DNA of 36,400 bases from Candidatus Gastranaerophilales bacterium (GCA_944322935.1 CALUQO010000027.1:1-36400), one strand, 5' to 3'; shown: positions 7,118-16,153, counted from the stretch's first letter. Translations and numbers: made by a program. Notes: a model not told the origin generated them from the sequence alone.

Positions 7118-8641
7118 ATGACAAGACAACCCTTTTTTTATGATATTACATTGCGTGACGGCAACCAATCACTGAAAAAACCTTGGAACATAAAGGAAAA
7201 GGAGTATATTTTCAACAAACTTGTAGACTTTGGTGTTCAGGCTGTTGAGGCTGGTTTCCCCGCAGCATCTGAAATGGACTTTGAAGCAGTGCAAAGGCTT
7301 GCGCAAATTGCACCCGAAAATCTTGTCATAAGCGGGCTTGCACGTGCAGTAGAACACGACATATTAAAGGCGGTTGATGCAATAAAAAGCTGCAAAAGAC
7401 CCAGAGTCCACACTTTTATTGCGATGAGTCCGTTTAATATGAAATACGTTTTGAACAAAGATCCGCAAGAGGTGCGCAAAACCGCCATAGAGGCAGTAAA
7501 GTTTGCAAAAGAAGAATTGTTAAAAGTAAACAAAAACGGAGAAGTTCAATTTTCCGTAGAGCATTTTGGCGACTGCATGGAAAACCTTCCGTTTGTAATA
7601 GACACACTCAAAGAAATTGTCCAAGCGGGCGCAACCGTTATAAACCTTCCCAACACGGTAGAAAGAACAAGAATAAAAACCTTTGTGGATATGGTTGCAC
7701 AAGTTTACGAGGCGCTGCCAAAAGACATTATGATTGCCGTACACTGCCACAATGACCTCGGTATGGCAACAGCAGCAACTGTGGAAAGCTACTTTGCCGG
7801 AGCAACACAGCTGGAATGCTGTCTTAACGGGCTTGGAGAACGTGCTGGCAACACAAATATGTATGAGGTTGCCGTTGCATTGCATAACAGCGGCGTTGAA
7901 GTTCCGCTGAACCTCGGGGAAATTTATGAACTCGCACTCACCGTTGCCGATATGTCTAAAACAGAAATTGCGCAAAAAGCTCCTCTCATAGGTCAGGAAG
8001 CACTTGCCCACAGAAGCGGAATCCATCAGGACGGCGCCGTCAAAACAAAAGATATGGAAAAAGGTGCTTACAGACCCATACACCCGACACTTATCGGCAG
8101 AAAAGACGACGAAAAAATCGGCTTTACAAGCCAGTCCGGTAAAACTGCGGTATTTGAAATTATTTCTGATGCCGGTTATCCAATCACAATGCAGGAGGCA
8201 ATCCGCATTACGCCTGTTGTTAAAGAAGCTGCGGAAAAAGTCGGAGAATTGCCGACAAGAAATATTATTGATATTTACTTTAATGAAGTATTTAATGTCA
8301 AAGGTGATTTCAGACTTGTTGCGTTTGAAAAAATCGCAGAAAAATTATTTAACCTCAAATTTTTCCACAAAACGGAATTTTTTGATATGAACGCAGAAGG
8401 CAACGGGCCGGTTGACGCTTGCCTGTCAGCATTAAAACAGGCGGGTTTCCCTCAAAAACTTGTTGATTACGAACAATACGCCCTGGATGGCGAGATTTTC
8501 GGTTCCGGAGCTACCGCAATGACAGTTATCCATTTTGAAGATTCAAACGGCAGAACCATTGTTGCCAGAGGCAAAGACGAAAGCACATCAAAAGCAAACG
8601 TTAAAGCCATATTTAACGGTTTAAATTTGATGAACCATTAA
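7118..8641 (+). CDS. leuA: 2-isopropylmalate synthase (LeuA family)
   Basis: An acetyl-CoA-dependent Claisen-condensing enzyme, most likely making 2-isopropylmalate from 2-oxoisovalerate, the first step of leucine synthesis. The TIM-barrel part shows the catalytic Arg-Asp in TLRDGNQ (R13, D14), the metal-binding HCHND (209-213) and GLGERAGN (238-245), and the linker motif HRSGIHQDG (298-306). A LeuA dimerisation/regulatory domain, the site of leucine feedback in this family, fills about 385-507. Length (507) suits LeuA. The first motif reads DGNQSLKKPW, not the common DGEQ, which recalls the type-2 IPMS variant (DGNQ). Homocitrate or citramalate synthase are alternatives. It stands alone with no leuB, leuC or leuD beside it. 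Confidence 0.85.
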   Translation: MTRQPFFYDITLRDGNQSLKKPWNIKEKEYIFNKLVDFGVQAVEAGFPAASEMDFEAVQRLAQIAPENLVISGLARAVEHDILKAVDAIKSCKRPRVHTFIAMSPFNMKYVLNKDPQEVRKTAIEAVKFAKEELLKVNKNGEVQFSVEHFGDCMENLPFVIDTLKEIVQAGATVINLPNTVERTRIKTFVDMVAQVYEALPKDIMIAVHCHNDLGMATAATVESYFAGATQLECCLNGLGERAGNTNMYEVAVALHNSGVEVPLNLGEIYELALTVADMSKTEIAQKAPLIGQEALAHRSGIHQDGAVKTKDMEKGAYRPIHPTLIGRKDDEKIGFTSQSGKTAVFEIISDAGYPITMQEAIRITPVVKEAAEKVGELPTRNIIDIYFNEVFNVKGDFRLVAFEKIAEKLFNLKFFHKTEFFDMNAEGNGPVDACLSALKQAGFPQKLVDYEQYALDGEIFGSGATAMTVIHFEDSNGRTIVARGKDESTSKANVKAIFNGLNLMNH

Positions 8642-8703
8642 GAGACACAACTGTATTTATACTTTACGTTTTATAAATCCTCTTTTAATGCTAAAATAAA
8701 CTT

Positions 8704-9153
8704 ATGGGCAAAAAGATAGTAGCAAACAACAAAAAAGCATTTCATGACTTTTTGATTTTGGAAAAGTACAATGCGGGTATGGTTCTGACAGGTACGGAAA
8801 TAAAATCAATCAGACAGGGTGCAATAAACCTTAAAGACAGCTTCGCAAAAATCGAAGATGGCGAAGTATGGCTTTATAACGTTCATATAAATCCCTATGC
8901 ACAGGGCAACAGGTACAATCCGGATCCGGACAGAAAAAGAAAACTGCTTTTAAATAAACAAGAAATATTAAAAATGCTCGGCAAAGTTAAAAAAGAACAG
9001 TACACAATAGTTCCTTTAAATGTATATCTTGAAAACGGCTGGGCAAAAGTAGAAATAGCTCTGGCAAAAGGCAAACAGCTCCACGACAAACGTGAAGCCA
9101 TTGCTAAAAAAGCGCTGGATAGAGATATTGCAAGAAATATAAAAATCCGCTGA
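8704..9153 (+). CDS. smpB: SsrA-binding protein SmpB
   Basis: SmpB binds tmRNA and places it in the A site of stalled ribosomes so that trans-translation can rescue them. The 149-residue length is typical. The family core is evident: an N-terminal NNKKAFHDF start, the LTGTEIKSIRQG strand-turn (about 29-40), the NPDPDRKRKLLL segment, the LAKGKQLHDKRE motif near 120-130, and a basic C-terminal tail that enters the decoding centre. ATG 8704 lies 62 bases after leuA. I see no tmRNA gene in the following 120 bases or elsewhere in the window. Confidence 0.95.
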   Translation: MGKKIVANNKKAFHDFLILEKYNAGMVLTGTEIKSIRQGAINLKDSFAKIEDGEVWLYNVHINPYAQGNRYNPDPDRKRKLLLNKQEILKMLGKVKKEQYTIVPLNVYLENGWAKVEIALAKGKQLHDKREAIAKKALDRDIARNIKIR

Positions 9154-9212
9154 TTATACATACCCCAAAAAACGCGCCTCGGGCGATTATCCACAAAATA
9201 CGAAGACAAACA

Positions 9213-9243
9213 TTGTTTTTCAAAAATATATTTGGCATATAAT
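9213..9243 (+). promoter_or_regulatory. Candidate promoter of uppS
   Basis: TTGTTT (9213-9218) and a consensus TATAAT (9238-9243) are separated by 19 bases, slightly longer than ideal. It is 32 bases before the TTG start codon of uppS. Confidence 0.35.
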
Positions 9244-9275
9244 ATTACAAGAGAAGCTTCATAGGGTAATTAATC

Positions 9276-10001
9276 TTGGAACTAACGGCTGAACAAAATA
9301 TTAAAGATGTAGTAAAAAATACTAACCTGCAGCATATTGCAATAATAATGGACGGCAACAGACGCTGGGCAAAAGAAAAAATGCTCCCTTCAGCAATGGG
9401 ACATCAAAGAGGTGTGGATTCTCTGCGCACTACAATGCGGCTATTTGATGAATTCGGTATCAAATATTTAACGGTTTACGCTTTTTCTACAGAAAACTGG
9501 AACAGAAAAAAAGAAGAAGTGGAATTTTTAATGGGACTGCTTGCAAAAACTCTATTAAACGAGCTGGATGACATGCATAAAGAAAATGTTAGAATAAAAT
9601 TCCTCGGAGATATATCCCAGCTTAACAAAAGTCTTATAAAAATTGTGCATCACGCAGAGGAAAAAACGAAAAACAATACCGGCGTAAACCTCAATATAGC
9701 TTTTAATTACGGTGCCAGAAACGAACTTGTACACGCAATGAAATCCATTATAAAAGAAGGCATTACACCGGAACAAATTACAGAAGAAACTATCTCAAAA
9801 CATCTTTACACAAAAGATATTCCGGATCCGGATCTGTTAATTAGAACGGGCGGAGAAAAAAGAATCAGCAACTACCTTTTATGGCAGCTTGCGTATTCCG
9901 AAATTTATGTAACGGATACCTACTGGCCTGAATTTGACAGAAAAGAGCTGTCTAAAGCTGTTATGGAATTTGAAAAAAGAAACAGACGCTTTGGTAAATA
10001 A
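9276..10001 (+). CDS. uppS: Undecaprenyl (polyprenyl) diphosphate synthase
   Basis: A cis-prenyltransferase that extends farnesyl diphosphate with isopentenyl diphosphate to make the C55 lipid carrier used for peptidoglycan, O-antigen and other surface glycans. The 241-residue protein has the catalytic MDGNRRWA motif (25-32, Asp26), a GHQRGVD loop (42-48), AFSTENW (about 68-74) and the distal LLIRTGGEKRISNY motif that binds diphosphate. Translation appears to start at TTG 9276, with AGGG (9263-9266) nine bases upstream. No in-frame ATG precedes MDGNRR. It fits the glycan theme of the window, supplying the carrier needed by the gtrAB-type locus at 33931-35230. Confidence 0.95.
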   Translation: MELTAEQNIKDVVKNTNLQHIAIIMDGNRRWAKEKMLPSAMGHQRGVDSLRTTMRLFDEFGIKYLTVYAFSTENWNRKKEEVEFLMGLLAKTLLNELDDMHKENVRIKFLGDISQLNKSLIKIVHHAEEKTKNNTGVNLNIAFNYGARNELVHAMKSIIKEGITPEQITEETISKHLYTKDIPDPDLLIRTGGEKRISNYLLWQLAYSEIYVTDTYWPEFDRKELSKAVMEFEKRNRRFGK

Positions 10002-10103
10002 TTTTGGAATAAAACCGGAGCCGCCTTGGGTAATCACTATACAAAACCGGCAGCGATGATTTTTATTTATTAAATTAATATTGCCGGCATGTGAGGAGAA
10101 AAT

Positions 10104-10691
10104 ATGATAAAAATCGCACTGGGTACATCAAACCCGCATAAACTTGAAGAAATTAACGATATGTTAAATGAAATTCACCCCGACAGTGTGGAATTTGTAC
10201 TTGTTAAAGGCGATTTTGACCCTGTTGAAAACGGAACAACATTCGAAGAAAACTCATACATAAAAGCAGCAGAAGCAGCAAAACTTATGGGTATTCCGGC
10301 TCTTGCCGATGACACAGGGCTTTGCGTTGATGCTTTAGACGGCCGTCCCGGTTTGTATTCAGCAAGATACGCTCCCGACCAAAAATCAAAAATTGCAAAA
10401 CTGCTAGAAGAAATGAAAGATATAGAAAAAGACAATCGCTCCGCACATTTTGTCTGTACAATGACACTGGTTGCACCGGACGGGAAAAAACTTCACACAC
10501 AAGTAGGGAAAATCGAAGGCTATATTGACACAAAACCTTCCGGTACTCACGGTTTTGGATATGACCCGCTGTTTTTTATACCGGAATTGAATAAAACAAT
10601 GGCTGATATGACTTTGAAAGAAAAAAACACGCTTTCGCACCGTGCACGTGCGTTAAAACCCATGGTGGAATGGATAAAAAATAATTTGTAG
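10104..10691 (+). CDS. rdgB: XTP/dITP diphosphatase (RdgB/HAM1)
   Basis: A house-cleaning pyrophosphatase that removes XTP, ITP and dITP from the nucleotide pool. The 195-residue length is normal. Visible signatures are the N-terminal LGTSNPHKLEE substrate loop, the metal-binding ADDTGLCVDALDG segment with the conserved Asp pair near 69-70, the following GRPGLYSARYA, and the C-terminal SHRARAL motif. GAGGAG precedes ATG 10104. It lies 102 bases after uppS on the same strand and is followed by a strong terminator, so it closes this plus-strand run. Confidence 0.95.
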   Translation: MIKIALGTSNPHKLEEINDMLNEIHPDSVEFVLVKGDFDPVENGTTFEENSYIKAAEAAKLMGIPALADDTGLCVDALDGRPGLYSARYAPDQKSKIAKLLEEMKDIEKDNRSAHFVCTMTLVAPDGKKLHTQVGKIEGYIDTKPSGTHGFGYDPLFFIPELNKTMADMTLKEKNTLSHRARALKPMVEWIKNNL

Positions 10692-10758
10692 CAATATTTG
10701 TTGATATTCAGCTGTGGAGCGGCCAAAGCAAGCGCCGTATACATAGGTCAGACTCTAC

Positions 10759-10790
10759 TTGGGGGGGACACTCTCCCCCAAAATTTTTTA
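10759..10790 (+). terminator. Rho-independent terminator after rdgB
   Basis: TTGGGGG (10759-10765) pairs with CCCCCAA (10775-10781), followed by AATTTTTTA. The stem is GC-rich with a U-tract directly after it. It lies about 70 bases downstream of the rdgB stop. Confidence 0.8.
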
Positions 10791-10893
10791 ATTAGACGCA
10801 GTGTAGACTGAAGTCAGCCCTGCGGTCTGCCACACTTTTAAAACATTTTTTGATTTTTAGTCTGGTATGAAGTGTGCAACCGCATCAATAATT

Positions 10894-10919
10894 TACAGGC
10901 AGACATTAATCTGCCTGTA
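10894..10919. terminator. Hairpin after the M16 peptidase gene
   Basis: TACAGGCAG (10894-10902) pairs perfectly with CTGCCTGTA (10911-10919). It is eight bases past the end of the minus-strand peptidase gene, so it probably ends that transcript. The U-tract is weak on both strands. Confidence 0.5.
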
Positions 10920-10927
10920 TCTATTAT

Positions 10928-13576
10928 CTATTTTATATTTTTCAAGCAGTTTTGCGGTGCTACTATAGTGAATACGTATGGCTGTTCAAAGTATTTGTTA
11001 GCAACACGTATGATGTCTGTAGCTGTTATGCTTTTTACAAGCTGCGGAAATTTGTTTATATAATCATACCCTCTGCCGGAGAGTTCAAACCAGCCGAGAG
11101 TGGACGCTTTTTCCATATTGGTTTCCTGTGACAGTATGAAATTGCCGAGGATTTTGTCTTTTGCTTCCTGCAGCTCTTTGTCTGAAACAAACTCTTTTTT
11201 CAACAGGTTAATCTGTTTTAAAAGTTCGTTTTTGGAATGCTGTGCTGTTTGCGGGTTTGTGCCTATGTAAAGAGCAAATATCCCTTTGTTTACATTTGCC
11301 GCAAAGCTTGAGCCTACCTGATAGGCCAGCCCCTGTTCATCTCTAAGCCTGTTGAACAGTCTGGAGCTCATACCGCCGCCGAGAATAGAATCAATGACCT
11401 GCAATGTTGCCACATCTTTCTGGTTTTCTACGCCATCTGTGAGCCAGCCCATTACTATCCAGGCTGCTTCTACGTCTTTGGCTTTTGTTATGGTTTTGTT
11501 AGCGTTTAGCGGTTTGAAAACGTTTTTGTATGTGCTGTAGTCGAATTTTTGGGCATTTGTTTGCTTATCTAAACAGAAAATTTCTGTAATTGCATTGATT
11601 ATATCGCTGTCGTTAACGTTTCCGTTGACTGATATTACAAGATTTTCGGGATAGAAAAGTGCGTTGTAATATTCAGTAACGTCATTATGATTTATTGTCG
11701 GGATTGTTTTTTCCAGAATCTTGCCTGTAACGCCGTAAGGTGTGCCCTGCCAGATTGCGGTTTTGAATTCTTCCAGCGCAACATTTACAGGCAAATCTCT
11801 GTTTCTCTGGATGGCTTGCAGTTTTTCTTTTTTTACTCTTTCGAGTTCCTGTTCATCCAGTGAGGCGTTATTGACTATTTCGTTTAACAGTTCAAAAGTA
11901 AGCGGAAGGTCGTTTTTTGTTGTTTTTACTGCTACTGTGAACATATCTGAACTGTTAGACGGTTCAATAATTATGCCGTTTTGTTCCATTGTCTGGGACA
12001 AATCAAGTGCGGAATATTTTTTTGTTCCTTTTAACATAAGTTTTGAGGTTATTGAACCGAGCCCAGGTTTTTTTTCTATATAGTTGCCGCCTTTTGAATA
12101 AACTGTCATTGCCACAATATCGTTAAGGTGATTGTGGTTGATAATGAGATTTATGTTACAGGGCAGCTTGTATTGAGAAATTGTTTTGTCTTTTTTTACA
12201 AGCACGGGTTTGTTCGGGTGAGTATGTTTTTTAACGTGGCTTATTGGTTTTGTATTATCCTGACAAGTTTCATCGGGCAGCATTATAGAGATAGCGGCCT
12301 GATTGGGGTTGAGGTATTTTTTTGCAACTCTTATGATATCGTTTTTGGTAACTTTGTTGATGTTTTCTATGTATTCGTCATAGTATTCGGAATCTCCGTA
12401 CACAAGTGTTGTGTAGCCGAGTTCGTTTGCTATGTTAGAGGTGGATTCTCTTGAGTAGAATGTATCTCGCTCAATTATGCTTTTGGCTTTTTGGATTTCT
12501 TTTTCGTCAAAGTTTCCGTTTCTTATTTTTTCAATTTCATCAAAAACAGCTTTTTTTACTTTTTCTTTGTTTATGGGAATGAAGTTGGCTCTGACAAAAA
12601 GAATGCTGTCATCCTTCATAGAGGCGTGTCCTGCGGAAATACTGTAGGCCAGCTGCTGTTGTTCTTTAACTGATTGATATAATTTAGAAGAGCGTCCGTC
12701 GCCGAGTATTGTCGCGAGTACGTCGAGCGCATAGCTGTCAGAACGATCCTGCTGGGGAACACCTCTGAAACCTATTATCATATAGCCTGTTTTTACTTTG
12801 TCATGGGCTGTTACTTCTTTTGATTTTTCAAGGTATTTGTCCTGTTTGTATTCAGGGAGTTTTGTTTTTTTAGCTTCTTTTTTATTGAAGTCATGTTTTA
12901 TTATTTTTAAAGCTTCCTGAGTATTAACATCTCCGACAACAACTGTAATCATATTGGACGGATTGTACCAGGTATTGTAAAAATACAGGATTTCTTCTCT
13001 GGGGATGTTTTCTATAATTTCTTTTTTCCCTATGACCTGTCTTTTGTACGGGTGATTCTGGTAGAGTGATTTTATCATGTTTTCATACAATTTGTTTTCG
13101 GGGTTGTCATTGGTTTTAGAAATCTCTTCTATAACAACTTTTCTTTCTTTTTCGAGTTCTTTGCTCGGGATAAGCGGATTGAGCAGCATATCAGCGTGCA
13201 AATCCATAGCAAGATTAAAATATTTTGACGGAATGGTTATGTAATAATGGGTAAAATCTTTGCTTGTTGCAGCGTTTGTCATTGCGCCTTTGGATTCGAG
13301 TATTTTATCAAACTCGCCTGTAGGGTGTTTTGTTGTTCCTTTAAAAAACAGGTGTTCCAAAAAGTGAGCGACACCGTTGTTTGTGTCATTTTCGTTGATA
13401 GAACCTGTTTTTATCCAGGTGTCGATAGTGACAATCGGGTTGTCGTGAACTTCTTTGATTATAACGGTTTGTCCGTTGTCGAGTTTAAAGGTTGAATAAT
13501 CCTGTGCAAAAGCACACTGTGCAAGGCTGACAAAAGCCACAAGAATTAAAATAAGAAGATTTTTAATATTTTTCAT
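10928..13576 (-). CDS. Secreted two-domain M16 (insulinase-like) zinc peptidase
   Basis: This 882-residue protein has a signal peptide (about 1-24, AFA-Q site) and two M16 halves. The N-terminal half carries the inverted zinc motif HFLEH (71-75) and the third ligand Glu151, at the usual spacing, so it should be catalytic. In the second half the matching position reads SITSK, so that half is inactive. It does keep the RxxxxRDEQGLAY motif near 743-752 that completes the active site of M16B enzymes. In this family the halves form a clamshell that degrades short peptides. Here both subunits are fused, as in PqqL-type proteins. ATG 13576 follows AAGGACGGATT. It is divergent from the HCP-like gene, with a palindromic spacer. 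Confidence 0.88.
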   Translation of the reverse strand: MKNIKNLLILILVAFVSLAQCAFAQDYSTFKLDNGQTVIIKEVHDNPIVTIDTWIKTGSINENDTNNGVAHFLEHLFFKGTTKHPTGEFDKILESKGAMTNAATSKDFTHYYITIPSKYFNLAMDLHADMLLNPLIPSKELEKERKVVIEEISKTNDNPENKLYENMIKSLYQNHPYKRQVIGKKEIIENIPREEILYFYNTWYNPSNMITVVVGDVNTQEALKIIKHDFNKKEAKKTKLPEYKQDKYLEKSKEVTAHDKVKTGYMIIGFRGVPQQDRSDSYALDVLATILGDGRSSKLYQSVKEQQQLAYSISAGHASMKDDSILFVRANFIPINKEKVKKAVFDEIEKIRNGNFDEKEIQKAKSIIERDTFYSRESTSNIANELGYTTLVYGDSEYYDEYIENINKVTKNDIIRVAKKYLNPNQAAISIMLPDETCQDNTKPISHVKKHTHPNKPVLVKKDKTISQYKLPCNINLIINHNHLNDIVAMTVYSKGGNYIEKKPGLGSITSKLMLKGTKKYSALDLSQTMEQNGIIIEPSNSSDMFTVAVKTTKNDLPLTFELLNEIVNNASLDEQELERVKKEKLQAIQRNRDLPVNVALEEFKTAIWQGTPYGVTGKILEKTIPTINHNDVTEYYNALFYPENLVISVNGNVNDSDIINAITEIFCLDKQTNAQKFDYSTYKNVFKPLNANKTITKAKDVEAAWIVMGWLTDGVENQKDVATLQVIDSILGGGMSSRLFNRLRDEQGLAYQVGSSFAANVNKGIFALYIGTNPQTAQHSKNELLKQINLLKKEFVSDKELQEAKDKILGNFILSQETNMEKASTLGWFELSGRGYDYINKFPQLVKSITATDIIRVANKYFEQPYVFTIVAPQNCLKNIK

Positions 13577-13599
13577 AATCCGTCCTTTTTTTATTATTT

Positions 13600-13630
13600 G
13601 ATAACAAATTATACTATATATTTTGTTATC
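13600..13630. promoter_or_regulatory. Inverted repeat around the -10 box of the M16 gene
   Basis: GATAACAAA (13600-13608) and TTTGTTATC (13622-13630) are exact inverted copies 13 bases apart. A minus-strand TATAAT (13608-13613) lies between them, 31 bases before the peptidase ATG. The layout suits an operator that blocks this promoter. No clear -35 box is visible. Confidence 0.4.
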
Positions 13631-13722
13631 TACGCATAGTCTTAATATGCTGTTATATAGATTATTTTTTAATAGCTCTGCCGGTTAATGGTTTAAATCT
13701 TTAATCCGGTTAACATGCAGTT

Positions 13723-15339
13723 ATGTTTAACAAATTTTCTGATAAAAACTTTTGGACTGATTACGGTGATAATATGTCATACAACGATTGTGCAATAGAC
13801 GGTTTTTGTAGTATAGACCCTATTGTTTATTCGCTTATGGAGGTTTTGCTTTATGAATTAAAGCAGATTACTTACTATTACATAAAAATGCAGGAACTCG
13901 GCTATGAAAATAAAAAGTTGAAAAACCAGATTATGAACTATTTGTCGGTGGTGTTAATCGGATATGAATTCAACCGCAAGGAGTTTGAGGATTTGATTTA
14001 TAAAATCCACAGCGAAAAAGAATCAGTCAAAGAAGCTTATATTGCAATCTGTGACAAGGAAAACATAGACTGTCAGATTTTGAAATCCAATATAGATTTT
14101 AAAAAGTTTAATATGTCTACTATTGTTCAGCAGGGAGAACAGCAGGCTGTTTTAAGAAACAAAATTTTAAACTCGGATGTAAAAAATATCTATGAGATAA
14201 TTCTGAATCTGATTAAAAGTGCAAGTATAAGGCTTGTGGAGCTAAAATCTTACACCGATGACTACGTACCCGAAGAAGACGCAATATTAAAACTGTTTAA
14301 CAGCTTGAATTTTTCCGCTATACAAGAGTCCAAACTTCTTAGAAAAATTCATGATTTTGCAAAGATAAATTTTCAAATTCATCAAAAATTGCATCAGCTT
14401 AAAGAAGAATATTACGGCATAATCTCTTTAAACGATGTTCAAATCGGTGTGGACAAAGGCAAGTCCATACTTGTTTCAGGTCAGAATTTAAAAGACTTAG
14501 AAAATCTTCTCGAGGCGTTAAAAGACACGGATGTAAATGTTTACACCCATAACGGGCTTATTGTTGCACACGCTTATCCGAAATTTGAAAACTTTCCTAA
14601 TTTAAAGGGACATTATCAGATGTCGCTTGATAACGTACAGTATGATTTTACCTCCTTTAAAGGGCCTGTTCTTGTTATCAGAAATTTTCAATATCTTCTG
14701 GACAGACTTTATCGCGGAAGAATATTCACTACGAATATAATCGGCGGAAAGGGTATGACCCGTGTTGACAACAACGACTTTTCAAAACTTATTCAAACTG
14801 CGCAGGAAAGCGAAGGTTATAAAGACAACCATAAAATAACCACTGTGAAAGTAGGCTATGATGAAAATATCGTTATGCAAAAGGTGGACAAGCTTATTGA
14901 AAAGATTGAAAATAAGGAGATAAAACATCTTATAATAATCGGGCTTTTAAACCACGCTGCTATGCATAGCGAATATTTCAGCGAAATGGAAAAACATCTG
15001 GGTGATGATTATTTTGTCATAAGCACTGTAATGACAGCCAAAAAGGATAATGTTTTGTATTTTGATTCTTTTTTCAATTCTTCTTTGATTTACAAGATAC
15101 TTTCGCACATTAAAAATCATGTTGATTTTGAAAAATTCCCCGTGAGTGTGTTTATTACCACATGCAATCTGCACACAATGTCGCATTTGTTTAATCTGCG
15201 TTATCTCGGGATAAAAAATATCTATCTGCCTGTTTGTACGGCCAATATTTTGACACCTAACATGCTTGAATTTTTAAAATCAAAATTTAATGTAAGACAG
15301 GTATCTTCGAATCCCCAAAAAGATTTAAAGAGCCTTTGA
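13723..15339 (+). CDS. Hybrid cluster protein (HCP) homologue lacking the cluster ligands
   Basis: The full length aligns with Hcp (hydroxylamine reductase/NO reductase family). Matching stretches include SGQNLKDLENLLE (252-264), VNVYTH...AHAYPKF (271-288), GRIFTTN (332-338) and GIKNI...LTPNMLEFL (496-518). The usual hybrid-cluster ligands are replaced: His by Gln254, Glu by Gly278, and the cysteines by Phe322, Leu409, Met437 and a Cys-free stretch around 448-455. The terminal Glu/Lys pair becomes Asn482/His484. The N-terminal CxxC is gone and only Cys23 and Cys29 remain there. Fold kept and chemistry lost: a probable pseudoenzyme. The frame is intact for 538 codons, so it is not a decayed gene. 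ATG 13774, with GGTGAT upstream, is an alternative start. Function unknown. Confidence 0.8.
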   Translation: MFNKFSDKNFWTDYGDNMSYNDCAIDGFCSIDPIVYSLMEVLLYELKQITYYYIKMQELGYENKKLKNQIMNYLSVVLIGYEFNRKEFEDLIYKIHSEKESVKEAYIAICDKENIDCQILKSNIDFKKFNMSTIVQQGEQQAVLRNKILNSDVKNIYEIILNLIKSASIRLVELKSYTDDYVPEEDAILKLFNSLNFSAIQESKLLRKIHDFAKINFQIHQKLHQLKEEYYGIISLNDVQIGVDKGKSILVSGQNLKDLENLLEALKDTDVNVYTHNGLIVAHAYPKFENFPNLKGHYQMSLDNVQYDFTSFKGPVLVIRNFQYLLDRLYRGRIFTTNIIGGKGMTRVDNNDFSKLIQTAQESEGYKDNHKITTVKVGYDENIVMQKVDKLIEKIENKEIKHLIIIGLLNHAAMHSEYFSEMEKHLGDDYFVISTVMTAKKDNVLYFDSFFNSSLIYKILSHIKNHVDFEKFPVSVFITTCNLHTMSHLFNLRYLGIKNIYLPVCTANILTPNMLEFLKSKFNVRQVSSNPQKDLKSL

Positions 15340-15361
15340 AGCCGATTAAAGTAATAAATGC

Positions 15362-16153
15362 TTATTCACCTTGAAAATACGGCAATTCTTCATTTTTATC
15401 AAGAACTTTTGCATCTTTTTGGAAAATCTTTGATTTATAAATACCGAGTTTTGCAAGAGCATACAACATGCTGACTCTCAAAACACCAAAACCGTATTTG
15501 CAGCTTCTCATAAAGTTTATAGAAGAAGCATCCGGAAAATATTTTGTGGGGCAGCTGATTTGGCCTATTGTATATCCTTTATAAAAAATAAGGGCAAGCA
15601 TTTCATTATCAAAAATAAAATCGTCGTCACAGTCTTTCAGCGGTAAAGTTTCCAGCACTTCTTTTGTAAAGGCCCTGAAGCCTGTGTGATATTCGGTAAG
15701 ACGTTCACCCATAAGCAGATTCTGAAACAGAGTAAGGCATCTGTTAGCAATAAATTTATATAACGGCATACCGCCTTCCAATGCTCCTTTGCCTATAAAT
15801 CTTGAAGCAATGCAGGCATCATATTCGTCAAAAGCAAGCATAGTCGCCATAGCGGGAACCAGCTTCGGTGAATATTGATAGTCGGGATGAACCATGATTA
15901 CAATATCTGCATTAGCTTTTAATGCTGCAGTGTAGCATGTTTTCTGGTTGCCGCCGTAACCTTTGTTTTTATCATGGACGATTGTTGTTATACCGAGTTT
16001 TTTTGCAACTTCTTTCGTTTTATCTGATGAGTTGTCATCAACAAGAATGATTTCATCCACTATATCTCTATACAATTCGTTATATGTTTGCTCGAGAGTT
16101 TTTTCGGCATTGTATGCAGGCATAATAACAGCCACTTTTTTGTTGTTAATCAT
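15362..16153 (-). CDS. Family 2 glycosyltransferase (DPM1-like)
   Basis: A GT-A fold enzyme that uses a nucleotide sugar, probably to glycosylate a polyprenyl phosphate or surface glycan. It has the N-terminal VIMPAYNAEKTL motif (9-20), the nucleotide-binding VDDNSSDKT (38-46), GYGGNQKTC (65-73) and HPDYQY (89-94), which holds the metal-binding Asp region. No C-terminal membrane pair is present, unlike the GT2 at 34292-35230. At 263 residues it is a compact soluble form. ATG 16153 has AAGGGG upstream. It converges on the HCP-like gene (22 bases between stops) and is divergent from a GT-C membrane protein, which may use its product as donor. Confidence 0.85.
   Translation of the reverse strand: MINNKKVAVIMPAYNAEKTLEQTYNELYRDIVDEIILVDDNSSDKTKEVAKKLGITTIVHDKNKGYGGNQKTCYTAALKANADIVIMVHPDYQYSPKLVPAMATMLAFDEYDACIASRFIGKGALEGGMPLYKFIANRCLTLFQNLLMGERLTEYHTGFRAFTKEVLETLPLKDCDDDFIFDNEMLALIFYKGYTIGQISCPTKYFPDASSINFMRSCKYGFGVLRVSMLYALAKLGIYKSKIFQKDAKVLDKNEELPYFQGE

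Noticed and set aside
9154-9275. Possible tmRNA (ssrA) next to smpB
   Set aside because: The 122 bases contain neither a tRNA-like 3' end with CCA nor a tag-peptide frame, and they are too short for tmRNA.
10692-10927. Gene between rdgB and the M16 peptidase
   Set aside because: The stretch holds two hairpins (a terminator and a 9-bp palindrome) and no open frame with a start and ribosome site.
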